The notes below the pieces were generated by a model that searched no databases, was not told where the DNA came from, and was given only the letters and a program-made list of their open reading frames with translations. A stretch of DNA of 64,000 bases from NCBI RefSeq assembly GCF_001704415.2, contig NC_030816.1, positions 79,377,713 through 79,441,712 of the forward strand, read 5' to 3'. Source of the stretch: Capra hircus (taxonomy: Eukaryota; Chordata; Mammalia; Artiodactyla; Bovidae). The position numbers and the translations under genes were made by a program. Within the stretch, counting starts at the first letter, position 1. Every line of letters begins with the position of its first letter. This document shows positions 21,618 to 32,044 of this stretch, one piece after another.

Positions 21618-22964
21618 AAATTTAATGTATGTCCTCTTACCTGACCTTAGCTAGAGACTTAGGGATATTCAATGAGCTTGAAATTTGTTTTCAATACTTG
21701 ACTGGCTGCATGTGTGAAGAGTAGATTTCTGTTTATTGCCAAGAACATAGACAATAGTTGGAAGCTATAATTTTTTTCTCCCCACCAGAACAATAACAAC
21801 AAAAGAACAAAAAATACATCTCCTCTGGGCAAAGGAAAAGTTACTTCACAAGGTAGTAAATTACATGAGGGCTGAGTAGCCATTGCGGGTATTCTTATTG
21901 GTCTTCTGTGAGAATGGGATTTAGATATTAATTAGGTGGCCAGACTAAGGATGATCTTTAAAATTCCTTCCAACTTTGCAATCTTCTGCCAGAAAAGTGC
22001 TGGGGACGATAAAGAGATCATATTAAGCATTTAATCCTGAAAAAGGTGGCTAAAATAACTCACTATGCTTTATATGTCTTAGCTAAGTGATAAATTGGAG
22101 AGATGCAATAACTCTTGACTGCCATCTGAAGGGTAAGAAGAAGGGTAGGATTATATATAGTGCCAAGAGGAAGTGTAACAAGAAATAATACTGTGAAATT
22201 TACTAAAGGAAACTGGAGGATCTGAATTAGAAACATTTTTTCAAATTAGAGCTTCAAAATCTAATGTGTTTTGGCACCATCTCCCAAGGGCAGCCACAGA
22301 AGCCCCTTTGAAGAGCTGTGCACAGCCCTGGTTGGAACGATTTAAGCATCATGCCCTTTAGAAAATAAAAAGCCTTTTCTGGAGGACAGGGAGGGGGAAG
22401 GACTGTACAATTTCTTTTCAACACAAAGTATTGTGCGATGTGATGATTTCTCCTTAGGTTTATCCCCCACAGACCATTTCTTCTGTCAACAGGCTGCAGG
22501 CAGACCCAGGTTTCCTTGTGTCTGACATATGTGGGCTGCATATTAAGGAACAGTGGTACGGAACACCGGAGACGGTCTGCAAACCTGCTTGCCTGTGGTC
22601 ATGGAAGCAGCTACCTCTTTGGATAGCTTTCTGCCATCCATCCTTTTGGAAAATGGTTTGGGAAGCCCAGGCGGCTCTGTCTAACTAAAGTCCCTCACCT
22701 TTCTCCTGAGCTAGCAGTTCAGACATTTTGCCTGGGGACCATCAGCCTAGCAGAGGTGGGGGGATAGGAAACACACCATTTCCCATCCTGTTTGGGGTTT
22801 GTACTGCCTAAACATTCCTGAATATTGTAGTCTATTTACCTTACTGATTTTCTTCCCTCTCTCCTAGGATTGAATTTTCTCGTAAGTCCTTGGGCAAATC
22901 TACCCTCCATCCTTACCTTTCTTTTCTCAATCGGAAATGCCACACTTTCTTTTCATTAAAATAA
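21618..22964. other. No gene or named repeat
   Basis: These 1.35 kb hold unique-looking sequence. A minus-strand ORF of 95 codons at 22254-22541 has no recognisable domain, and nothing else supports a gene there. Confidence 0.4.
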
Positions 22965-23509
22965 GTCAGTTCAGTTCAGTTCAGTCAATCAGTCACGTGT
23001 GACTCTTTGCGACCCCATGGACTGCAGCATGCCAGGCTTCTCTGTCCATCACCAACTCCTGGAGCTTGCTCAAACTCATGGCCATTGAGTCGGTGATGCC
23101 ATCCAACCATCTCATCCTCTGTTGTCCCCTTCTCCTCCCACCTTCAATCTTTCCCAGTATCAGGGTCTTTTCAAATGAGTCCGTTCTTCACATCTTCAGC
23201 TTCAGGATCAGTCCTTCCAATGAATATTCAGGACTGATTTCCCTTTGGATGGACTGATTGGATCTTCTTGCTGTCCAAGGGACTCTCAAGAGTCTTCTCC
23301 AACACCACAGTTAAAAAGCATCAATTCTTCGGTGCTCAGCCTTCTTCACAGTCCAACTCTCACATCCATACACGACCACAGGAAAAACCACAGCCTTGAC
23401 TAGACGTACCTTAGTCGGCAAAGTAACGTCTCTGCTTTTGAATATGCTGTCTAGGTTGGTCATAACTTTTCTTCCAAGGAGTAAGCGTCTTTTAATTTCA
23501 TGGCTGCAG

Positions 23510-23797
23510 TCACCATCTGCAGTGATTTTGGATCCCCAAAATAAAGTCTCTCACTGTTTTCACTGTTTTCCCATCTATTTGCCATGAAGTAATGGGACCG
23601 GATGCCATGATCTTCGTTTTCTGAATGTTGAGCTTTAAGCCAACTTTTCCACTCTCCTCTTTCACTTTCATCAAGAGGCTTCTTAGTTCCTCTTCACTTT
23701 TTGCCATAAGGGTGGTGTCATCTGCATATCTGAGGTGATTGATCGATATTTCTCCCAGCAATTTTGATTCCAGCTTGTACATCATCCAGCCCAGCAT
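23510..23797 (-). pseudogene. BovB RT motif C remnant with intact YADD
   Basis: In this 95-codon frame HLRYADDTTLMAKSEEEL shows the normal RTE catalytic YADD box, followed by KVKEESGKVGLKLNIQ and GPITSWQIDGKTV. It contrasts with the YAGD found in the copies at 1149 and 28879. The first residues (MLGWMMYKLES) are out of frame with the native protein. The copy is inactive because other parts are broken. Confidence 0.85.
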
Positions 23798-23938
23798 TTC
23801 TCATGATATATTCCGCATACAAGTTAAATAAGCAGTGTGACAGTATATAGCTTTGACGTACTCCTTTCCCAATTTGGGACCAGTCTGTTATTCCACGTCC
23901 AGTTCTAACTGTTGCTTCTTGACCTGCATACAGATTTC

Positions 23939-24154
23939 TCAGAAGGCAGTCAGGTGGTCTGGTATTACCATCTCTTTAAGAATTTTCCACAGTTTGTTGT
24001 AATCAAAGGTTTTGGGATAGTCAATAAAGCAGAAGTAGATGTTTTTCTGGAACTCTCCTGCTTTTTCAATGATCCAACGGATGTTGACAATTTGATCTCT
24101 GGTTCCTCTGCCTTTTCTAAAACCAGCTTGAACATCTGGAAGTTCACAGTTCAT
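23939..24154 (-). pseudogene. BovB RT motif A remnant
   Basis: This 71-codon frame carries QAGFRKGRGTRDQI and YFCFIDYPKTFDYNKLW. Compared with sibling copies, the CVDH residues after the motif A aspartate are deleted (about 9 bases), and the alanine before KTFD is proline. The frame ends at HLTAF, where the siblings continue as CLLRNL. Confidence 0.8.
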
Positions 24155-24172
24155 GTACTGTTGAAGCCTGGC

Positions 24173-24793
24173 TTAGAGAATTTTGGGCATTACTTTGTTA
24201 GCATGTGAGATGAGTGCAATTGTGTGGTAGTATGAACATTTTCTGACATTGCCTTTCTTTGGGATTGGAACAAAAACTGCCCTTTTCCAGTCCTGTGGCC
24301 ACTGCTGAATTATCCAAATTTGCTGGCATATTGAGTGCAGCACTCTTACAGCATCATCTTTTAGGATTTGAAATAGCTCAACTGGAATTCCATCACTAAT
24401 GCTAGCTATGTTCATAGTGATGCTCCCTAAGGCCCACTTGACTTTGCATTCCAGAATGTCTGTTTTTAGGTGAGTGATCACACCATCATGGTTATCTGGG
24501 TCATAAAGATCTTTTTTGTACAGTTCTTCTGTGTATTCTTGCCACCTCTTCTTAATATCTTCTGCTTCTGTTAGGTCCATACCATTTCTGTCCTTTATTG
24601 AGCCCATCTTTGCATGAAATGTTCCCTTGGTATCTCTAATTTTCTTGAAGAGATCTCTAGTCTTTCCCATTCTATTGTTTTCCTCTATTTCTTTGCATTG
24701 ATCACTGAGGAAGGCTTTCTTATCTCTTCTTGCTATTCTTTGGAACTCTGCATTCAAATGGATATTTCTTTCCGTTTCTCCTTTGCCTTTCAT
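24173..24793 (-). pseudogene. BovB linker and RT fingers remnant
   Basis: A 206-codon open frame with FQRIARRDKKAFLSD, KKRWQEYTEELYKKDL, DGIPVELFQILKDDAV and the RT segment VFVPIPKKGN. It ends with a stop after VMPKIL, where related copies read a glutamine codon (CAA to TAA). Small changes such as TIALISHANKV keep the RT signature recognisable. It lacks the catalytic motifs. Confidence 0.85.
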
Positions 24794-25012
24794 TTCTCTT
24801 CTTTTCTCAGCTATTTGTAAGGCCTCCTCAGACAGCCATTTTGACTTTTTGCATTTCTTTTTCTTGAGGATGTTCTTGCCTCCTGTGCAATGCCCCGAAC
24901 CTCCGCCTGTAGTTCTTCAGGCACTCTGTCTATAAGATCTAATCCCTTGAATCTATTGTCATTTCCACTGTATAGTCGTAAAGGATTTGATTTAGGTCAT
25001 ACCTGAATGGTC

Positions 25013-25147
25013 AGTACTATATGTAAAACAGATAGCTAGTGCAAATTTGATGTATAACACAGGGAGCTCAGCCTGGTGCTCTGTGACAATCTAGAGGGTT
25101 GGGATGGGGTGTGTGGGGGGGTGCTGGAAGGGAAGTTCAAGAGGGAG

Positions 25148-25178
<31 letters not shown>

Positions 25179-25268
25179 GGTTGAAATTGATGTTGTATAG
25201 CAGAAACCCAGAATATTGTAAAGCAATTATTCTCCAATTAAAGATTTAAAATAATAATAATAATAAGG
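25013..25268 (+). mobile_element. Bovine-type L1 3' UTR end
   Basis: 'actatatgtaaaacagatag', 'agcacagggagctc'-like words, 'gttcaagagggaggggatat' and 'attgtaaagcaattattctc' match the 3' UTR end of ruminant L1, ending in AAT repeats (25247-25266). An (AT) run at 25151-25178 sits in the middle. Only about 250 bases of L1 are present, joined directly to the antisense BovB. Confidence 0.8.
25151..25178. repeat. (AT)n microsatellite
   Basis: Fourteen AT units lie within the L1 3' UTR tail, where the family normally has a 'catatgtata' like word that can seed expansion. Confidence 0.9.
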
Positions 25269-25342
25269 GTGAATTTCCATAAGATGTTTAAACAGTAGAA
25301 AAGAGTATTTTCACTTATGTCAGGGGTGATAGGGAAATCTTA

Positions 25343-25560
25343 GGGTTTCCCTGGTGGTTCAGTGGGTAAAGAATCCGCCTGCAATGCAGGAGACACAGGA
25401 GATGCAGGCTTAATCCCTAAGTTGGGAAGATCCCTAGGAGAAGAAAATGGCAACCCTCTCCAGTATTCTTGCCCGGAGAATCTCATGGACAGAGGAGCCT
25501 GGTGGGTTGCAATCCACAGGGTTGCAAAGAGTCAGATATGACAAGACTGAGCAACAGAGG
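25343..25560 (+). mobile_element. Bov-tA SINE
   Basis: 'gggtttccctggtggttcag', 'aatccgcctgcaatgcagga', 'ctctccagtattcttgcccg' and 'agagtcagatatgacaagac'. Full-length, moderately diverged. Confidence 0.92.
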
Positions 25561-25734
25561 CAGAGGAACCCATAACAAGCTACACGCTAGATATAAGTAA
25601 TTCTTACGGATCTATTAAAATGTTTTTGTTTCCTAAGAATAAATAAATAAATAAAATAACTAGGTACTAACTTGGAATATCTGAGTAATATCAGGAACAA
25701 ACAACCCCAAGTCTTTGTTAGAGCTGTAGGGTTT

Positions 25735-25915
25735 TTCTGGCTATATAACCTAGTCATAAAATATTTAACAAAATCACTGAAACACTTTAAATCTCAGTTT
25801 CTTCATTTGCACACTGAGGATGATCTATTTTCCTCAGAGACTACTATGGGGATCAAAAGTGATAACATATATATATGTATATCTTGGTGACAATGTTCTA
25901 TGTTAATGTTCCTGT
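25735..25915 (+). mobile_element. MIR SINE (weak)
   Basis: 'aatctcagtttcttcatttg', 'cacactgaggatgatctatt' and 'ctatggggatcaaaagtgat' follow the MIR central region. Ends are unclear. Confidence 0.5.
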
Positions 25916-25931
25916 TAACTAACAGTAAAAT

Positions 25932-26122
25932 GGGCTTCCCTAGTAGCTCAAATGGTAAAGAATCTGACTGCAGTGCAGGAGACCTGGGTTTGATCCCTGG
26001 GTCAGTAAGATCCCCTGGAAAAGGGAATGACAACCCACTCCATTATTCTTGCCTGGAAAATTCCATGGACAGACCATGGAGTCACAAAGACACAACTGAG
26101 CAACTAAAAAAAAAAAGAAAGA
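25932..26122 (+). mobile_element. Bov-tA SINE with 11-bp target-site duplication
   Basis: Starts 'gggcttccctagtagctcaa' and ends in an A-rich tail (26105-26122). There is a small internal deletion where the 'ggagcctggcgggctac' segment should be. Perfect copies of AACAGTAAAAT lie at 25921-25931 and 26123-26133, so the 5' boundary may be one base off. Confidence 0.94.
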
Positions 26123-26133
26123 AACAGTAAAAT

Positions 26134-26469
26134 AGAAAAATCTTTCTTCCATCCATTGGGTATACAAAGACCTCTTCTAGTATAGCTATGTGTTCTAACA
26201 AGATTTAAGTTCTGAAAGAGGGGAAAAATATTAATTACACATGCTTTAAACCTATAAAAGTCTTCAGATGGCTATGAGCATGCTTTATGGCTAGAGAAAC
26301 AAGAAAGAAGCTGGGAGATTTGTTCTGTTCCTTAGTAAACTAGAAGAAGAAATCCAGATTCTACACAGCTGGCCACAGAAAGGGAAATGGACAGTACAGG
26401 TCCACAGACAGGTGAACAAGAAGAAAAGGAAAAATATAGGGGCTAGTTTTACACGTAAGCATCTCTGGG
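26134..26469. other. No gene or repeat recognised
   Basis: AT-rich sequence with no coding signal between a SINE and an MLT1 LTR. Confidence 0.4.
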
Positions 26470-27080
26470 TTTTCTCTGAGAGAAGTTATTATGGGTTAAT
26501 TGTATTCAAATTCATATGTTGACACCTTAACCCCTAGCACCTCAGACTGTGACAATTTGGAGACAGAGTCTTTAAATGTTTAAATTGAACTGAGGTCATT
26601 AGTGTAGGCTCTAACCTAATATGGCTCATTGGTAAAGAATCCGCCTGCCAATTGTCAATTGCCAATCCGCCTGTCAATGTCTGAGATGTGGATTCACTCC
26701 CTGTGTCAGGAAGATCCCCAGGAGAGGGAAATGTCAGCCCACTCCAGTATTCCTCCCTGGAAAATTCCATGGACAGAGGAGCCTGGCGGGCTATAGTCCA
26801 TGGGGTCACAGAGTCAGATGTGGCTGAAGGGCTGAGCACAGTCTAGTATGACTGGTATTTTTATAACAGGGAACTTGGACACAGACTCACAGAGAAAATC
26901 ATGTAAAGACATGGGGAGAAGACAGTTATCTACAAGTCAAGGAGAGAGATCTTGGAAGAAATCAACTCTGTTGACGCATTTGGTGTGGGATGTCTAATCT
27001 CCTGCGTTGTGAGAAAATAAATTTTTATTGTTTAAGTCTCCCAGTCTGCGGCAACAGCCCTAGCAAAGTAATCCAGAAGT
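26470..27080 (+). mobile_element. MLT1-type LTR (ERVL-MaLR), split by a SINE
   Basis: The LTR pattern is clear: 'tattatgggttaattgtatt', 'cttaacccctagcacctcag', 'tgaggtcattagtgtaggct'. After the SINE it resumes with 'tgactggtatttttataaca', 'cacagactcacagagaaaat' and the 3' part 'ttgtgagaaaataaattttt' with 'cagccctagcaaagtaatcc'. It is a solitary old LTR with no internal coding region visible. Confidence 0.75.
26624..26840 (+). mobile_element. Bov-tA SINE inserted in MLT1
   Basis: 5'-truncated SINE starting 'gctcattggtaaagaatccg' and ending near 'gaagggctgagcac'. It contains a partial tandem duplication ('aatccgcctgccaatt', then 'aatccgcctgtcaatg', 26638-26680). The flanks 'ctaatatg' and 'ctagtatg' look like an 8-base target duplication with one change. 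Confidence 0.9.
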
Positions 27081-27354
27081 CTTGGAATGTTGTAGCTCCC
27101 CATTCCCTGGCTGCACGAACCCCGTTCCACTCTCAGGAGTCAGTCATCACTGAAGGTATGGAATCAGCAGTCTGTCTTCTTCTTGGTCAGCTAAATGCCT
27201 GAAGGAAGTGTGCTTCTCATACTTTAGGCTGTAATAATGGGAAAGATTTCTCTTTGAACTAGCACCCTCTGCCCATGTTGTTTAGTCCTACAAGTCTATA
27301 AGGACAGCACTGTGCTCTAGGTACATCATGATAGACCGGGAGTTGACTATGTAC
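27081..27354. other. No gene or repeat recognised
   Basis: Short unique-looking interval between an LTR and a DNA-transposon remnant. Confidence 0.35.
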
Positions 27355-27575
27355 AGCTTTCTGGCCCAGTCTGGTCCGCTGCCTGTTTTTATAAACAAAG
27401 TTTTTGTTGGAACACAGGCACACTAATTTGTTTATGTATTGTCTGTGACTGCTTTTGCTATAATGGTGGGATGGAGTAGTTGTAACAGAGGACAGATAGC
27501 CTGCAAAGTTTGGCATATTTGATACTTGATCTTTTAGGAAAAAAAAAAGTGTTGACCACTGCTGTTGACTGAAGA
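27355..27575 (+). mobile_element. hAT-like MER DNA element (antisense or sense not fixed)
   Basis: 'tttttataaacaaagttttt', 'gttggaacacaggcacacta', 'ttatgtattgtctgtgactg' and 'gcctgcaaagtttggcatat' followed by 'gttgaccactgctg' form the order of a well-known mammalian non-autonomous element. I recognise it by pattern but cannot name the subfamily. No transposase is encoded. Confidence 0.55.
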
Positions 27576-28059
27576 GGCTTCTTGTGCCTAAGTCCCTGGC
27601 CATTACAGATGTCTGGGTTTCTGGAGGTAGGAAAAAGGTGTATAAGCCACAGAATTTGCTATATAGTCAAAGATCATTTGTAAGGGAGGGACTGCGTATT
27701 TTGCCTCCGGCAACCACTCCTTGGGTGACTTTCTCCAGTAACTTTTGACATGTTCTCTTCATTTCCATGTTCATGATCATTTGCTCATTCAGCTCAAACA
27801 ATATACAATAAATTAATTTTCAGTAAAAGTTATTGGTTCAACACTTACAAATTAACCTCCTAGGGAGTATCTTATACTTTAACCAGGTACTGTGGGAGAT
27901 TCAGAGTCAATAGAAAACAGAATTCACAGCTTTGAAGAACTTTTGTACATGATTCAAACTGCTTGGTCAGTAGGCACAGTGATAGTTAACTTATGGGACT
28001 GATTGTAAAAACAAATTAAAGAAAGGAATGCAAAACATGTGACTGCAAACCGCACAACA
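27576..28059. other. No gene recognised
   Basis: 27785-27990 has a faint resemblance to an ancient repeat ('aaccaggtactgtgggagat'). Otherwise nothing is recognisable. Confidence 0.35.
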
Positions 28060-28876
28060 GAAGGCTTAACATTGTTAAAATGGCAATACTTCCCCAGTGG
28101 ATTTACTGATTGAACACAATTTCTATCAAAATTCTAGCTGCTTTTTTGTGTGTTTGTAGAAACTGATAAGGTGATTCTAAAATCTATGGGATCTCAAAGG
28201 GGCCAGAAGAACAAAATATATCTTGAAAAAGAAAAAGTAATAGGGCTCACAAACCGAATTTTGAATCTTACTACAGAGCTACAGTAATCACAGCACTGTG
28301 GCACTTGGAAATAAAAATAAACATATAGATCAATAAAATATAATTCAGGGTTAAGAAATAAACCAATACATTTATGGTGAATTGATTTTTGACAAATTTC
28401 AAGACAATTCAACAGGGAAAGAGTATTTTCAACAAACAATATCATCAAGAAAATGAAAAGACAACCCACAGAATGGGAGAAAATATTTCAAAATCACATA
28501 TCTTATAAAATATTTGTATCTAGAATATATTAAGAACTGTTACAACTCAATAATAGAAAAGATAGCCCAATTGATATATGAATACAGTATTAGAATAGAC
28601 AGTTAACAAATAAGATACAATAAATGGCTAATTATCACAGGAAATGAGGATCAACATAATAGTTAATTGTGAAAATACAAATTAAAATCACCATGAAATA
28701 TTATTAAGTATCAACTAGTGTGGCTATAAGAAAGAAGATAATCACAAGTATGGGAGGATGTGTAGGATATTGCTGGTGGGAATGTGACACTGTTCAGTTA
28801 CTTTGGGAAACAGTTTGGTGAGCCCTCAAATGTTTATCATACCATATGGTCCATTATTCCCAGTATATATCTAAGA

Positions 28877-29194
28877 GATCACAATAAACTGTGGAAAATT
28901 CTGAAAGAGATGGGAATACCAGACCGCCTAACCTGCCTCTTGAGAAATCTGCATGCAGGTCAGGAAGCAACAGTTAGAACTGGACATAGAACAATAGACA
29001 GGTTTCAAATAGCAAAAGGAGTACGTCAAGGCTGTATATTGTCACCCTGCTTATTTAACTTCTATGCAGAGTACATCATGAGAAATGCTGGACTGGAAGA
29101 AACACAAGCTGAATCAAGATTGCCGGGAGAAATATCAATAACCTCAGATATGCAGGTGACACCATCCTTATGGCAGAAAGTGAAGAGGAGCTAA
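28877..29194 (+). pseudogene. BovB RT palm fragment (broken)
   Basis: The native frame reads DHNKLWKILKEMGIPD, then GVRQGCILSPCLFNFYAEYI and RNAGLEETQA. After that a one-base deletion near 29110 (one G of 'gctggaatc') shifts the frame. The open frame itself starts upstream in L1 sequence, so its first 30 residues are not BovB. Confidence 0.85.
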
Positions 29195-29925
29195 AAAGCC
29201 TCTTGATGAAAGTGAAAGAGGAGAGTGAAAAAGTTGGCTTAAAGCTCAACATTCAGAAAACGAAGATCATGGCATCAGGTCCCATCACTTCATGGGAAAT
29301 AGATGGGGAAACAGTGGAAACAGTGTCAGACTTAATTTTGGGGGGCTCCAAAATCACTGCAGATGGTGACTGCAGCCATGAAATTAAAAGACACTTACTC
29401 CTTGGAAGAAAAGTTATGACCAACCTAGATAGCATATTCAAAATCAGAGACATTACTTTGCCAACTAAGGTCCGTCTAGTCAAGGCTATGGTTTTTCCAT
29501 TGGTCATGTATGGGTGTGAGAGTTGGACTCTGAAGAAGGCTGAGCGCCGAAGAATTAATGCTTTTGAACTGTGGTGCTGGAGAAGATTCTTGAGAGTCCC
29601 TTGGACTGCAAGGAGATCCAACCAGTCCATTCTGAAGATCAACCCTGGGATTTCTTTGGAAGGAATGATGCTAAAGCTGAAACTCCAGTACTTTGGCCAC
29701 CTCATGCAAAAAGTTGACTCATTGGAAAAGACTGTGATGCTGGGAGGGATTGGGGGCAGGAGGAGAAGGGGACGACCGAGGATGAGATGGCTGGATGGCA
29801 TCACGGACTTGATGGATGTGAGTCTGAGTGAACTCCAGGAGATGGTGATGGACAGGGAGGCCTGGCATGCTGCGATTCATGGGGTTACAAAGAGTCGGAC
29901 ACGACTGAGCGACTGAACTGAACTG
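28879..29925 (+). mobile_element. BovB LINE 3' third with 10-bp target-site duplication
   Basis: A 1,047-base 5'-truncated BovB that begins inside the RT at 'tcacaataaactgtggaaaa' and ends with the 'ctgaactgaactg' tail. Perfect copies of ATCTAAGAGA flank it at 28869-28878 and 29926-29935, and the host L1 reads through when one copy is removed. It is among the best preserved copies here, with a single frameshift in about 1 kb. Confidence 0.97.
29170..29916 (+). pseudogene. BovB RT C-terminal region, 248 codons open
   Basis: The longest uninterrupted C-terminal BovB frame in the window. It runs from just after the catalytic box (MAESEEELKSLLMKV) through KITADGDCSHEIKRHLLLGRK truncated here for length, VMYGCESWTLKKAERR, FELWCWRRFLRVPWTARRSN and GRRRRGRPRMRWLDGI to the natural stop after SRTRLSD. 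The motif C just upstream (29146-29157) reads YAGD. With no N-terminal two thirds and no promoter, it is not a functional gene. Confidence 0.88.
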
Positions 29926-30204
29926 ATCTAAGAGAAATGAAAATATACATCCACACCAAAACTTGTGAGATGAATGATTATAGAGGCATTATTCATAATG
30001 ACCAAAAAGTGGAAATAACCCAAATGTCCATCAACTGATAAATGGATAAATAACATGTGATATATTCATAGAGTGGAATATTATTCAGCCATAGAAAGGA
30101 ATGGTAAATTGATACATACTTCAGTATGTATGAACTTGAAACATTATGCTAAGTGAAAAAAATCATAAAAGATATGATTCCATATATTTATCAAATATCT
30201 AAGA

Positions 30205-30423
30205 TGTATACTCAGTTGCTTCAGTTGGCTTTGACTCTTTGTGACCCCATAGACTGTAGCTCACCAAGTTTCTCTGTCCATGGGATTATACAAGTGAGGA
30301 TACTGGAGTGGGTTGCCATTTCCTTCTCCAGGGGGATCTTACTGACCCAGGGATCAAACCCATGTCTCCTGTGGCTCCTACACTGCAGGTGGGATCTTTA
30401 TCGCTGAGCCACCTGGAGAGCCC
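30205..30423 (-). mobile_element. Bov-tA SINE (antisense) nested in L1
   Basis: 'tactcagttgcttcagttgg', 'gaccccatagactgtagctc', 'cagggggatcttactgaccc' and 'ctttatcgctgagccacctg'. It interrupts the old L1 3' region, which continues at 'cagataagcaaatctttcga'. Confidence 0.92.
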
Positions 30424-30640
30424 AACAACTCTCCCAGATAAGCAAATCTTTCGATACAGAAAGCAGATCAATGGTTACCAGTGGCTGGGGAAAGGAAGAA
30501 TGCTGAAAAGACTTTTAATGGGTTTCTTTCTGGACTGATAGAAATGTTCTAAGCAAATTATGAGTGATGGTTGTACAACTCTGAGTACACAAAAACCATT
30601 TAAAAAACTCTTTAAATGGGTGATTTGGAGTATGTGAATA

Positions 30641-32044
30641 ATAACTCGATAATTTTGTTAAAATATGAGAAAGGAAGAATCAGACAGTGGTAGGTATTTA
30701 ATAAATATTGATTGAAAGATTTTTCAAGAAGAAGCAGACTTCAACAGCTGGGTTATGTGTGATAATAAATGTTCCAAAAAATGCTATGTCAATGAGTTGT
30801 CATAGGACCATGGGAAATTCCCCTTGTTGGAGGACTTTTTCAAATCAGGGAAGTTTTAATCCACTTGAGATGATATTGTCCTTCTTAAAAAAGAGGATAT
30901 ATTGCATGACATTTAGTCCTTAAGCTCTGCTTTGAGTTGTACAGACGTCTGGGTACAATTTAAAAATAAATGTTGACTCGTTAATAAATATTTCCCCTCA
31001 ATATTTCTGATACTTCTTTATTGGGGGCCATACACTGTAAAGTGAGATACCATGTATTCTTATTATCAGAATGAAATTTCTCCTGGTAAGAGTTCAATGC
31101 TTCCTACCACGTTCTGCTGTGCAGGACATTTTCTACAGCAGTACCAGCATCTTTTCTATTATAGTTTTGTTGTTGATATCAGAAGACAGAAAATAGACTC
31201 TTCTGTTTCTGAGGCTTATTTTTGAAAAGAGGCAATTGGTAAATTGTTATTATTAGCCAATGTACCTTAATATTAAATGAAAGGTTAGAGAGAAGCCGTG
31301 TGAAGTGTTAAGACCTTGTTAATGATCCTAAAAAGCATTCCCTCCCCAGGAGCACTGACACAGAATTACCAAATAAATAATTGTGATCTTTGCAAACCAC
31401 TCACTGTATCCCAGAGAGATCCCGCCTCTCTTTTCAGTTCTTTAGTACTAATCTTGTGTTGTTAATAAAGATAACTTTCTGTGAGTTAACAAAAGGTCAG
31501 TTATATTACGATCTCCCCAAAGCACAGGCTACAACACTCCAATTCTACTGTTTAGATTGTTAAAGGATTTTATTCTCAGAGAGAAGTTAGCTTCCCTAAG
31601 GAATGAGAAAGACAGTTTTAGAAGGATTAGGTCATTTACTGGGCAAGATGCAAATACTTACCTATGTGCTTCACTAACCTACAGCGACCTCATGTGCAGA
31701 TGCCTAAAAGAGTAACTCAAAGGGAGCTTTCCAATCTTCACTGTCACTGTGGTCACAGTGTAAGAGTTAAACAAATTCAGGAGAGAAATATTTATTTAAA
31801 CTCTCTGAGAATGATATTGTTATTCTCTTTTGTTACTGAATAATTGAAAAGGTATCAAATAGCAAAGTTTCAATTATTCATCGAGTTATTTCATTTACTA
31901 GATAAATGTCCGTAGGCAAATAAATGACACTGGAATTAAAAACTGGCAACATCTCCATAGGTTTGCTTATCGGATCATCGGTGCTTGAATCCTCAAATAT
32001 AAAAGCTTCAAATTGTCCATCGGAGTTTTAGAGGGAGTTTAGTG
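30641..32044. other. No gene or clear repeat
   Basis: A short L2/MIR-like tail ('ggtaggtatttaataaatat', 30690-30710) is the only hint of a repeat. The rest is AT-rich unique-looking sequence without coding signals. Confidence 0.4.

Larger units (their letters stand above)
22968..25012 (-). mobile_element. BovB LINE, 2.05 kb, antisense
   Basis: Starts with the BovB 3' tail (tandem 'cagtt' from about 22970) and runs back through the C-terminal region, RT and linker. It stops at 'aggtcatacctgaatggtca' near 25012, where the element is 5'-truncated before the endonuclease. The ORF is broken by several lesions. It abuts an L1 3' end in the opposite orientation with no gap. The 3' side flank is 'cattaaaataag'. 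Confidence 0.94.
28060..30640 (+). mobile_element. Old L1 (ORF2 end and 3' UTR), split by BovB and a SINE
   Basis: Clear L1 ORF2 order: 'ttaaaatggcaatacttccc', 'gagctacagtaatcacagca', 'acatatagatcaataaaata', 'aatgggagaaaatatttcaa' and 'tattgctggtgggaatgtga'. After the BovB it resumes with 'cccaaatgtccatcaactga', 'gagtggaatattattcagcc' and 'gaacttgaaacattatgcta'. After the SINE it continues with 'agatcaatggttaccagtgg'. Stops are frequent, so no ORF2 product is possible. It served as landing ground for two younger retroelements. Confidence 0.88.

Noticed and set aside
22254..22541. 95-codon minus-strand ORF in non-repeat DNA
   Set aside because: No recognisable family, no splice context, and biased toward chance in a short GC-richer patch.
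29253..29804. A 183-codon minus-strand ORF
   Set aside because: It is the antisense shadow of the BovB C-terminal frame on the + strand; antisense BovB is often open because of codon composition.
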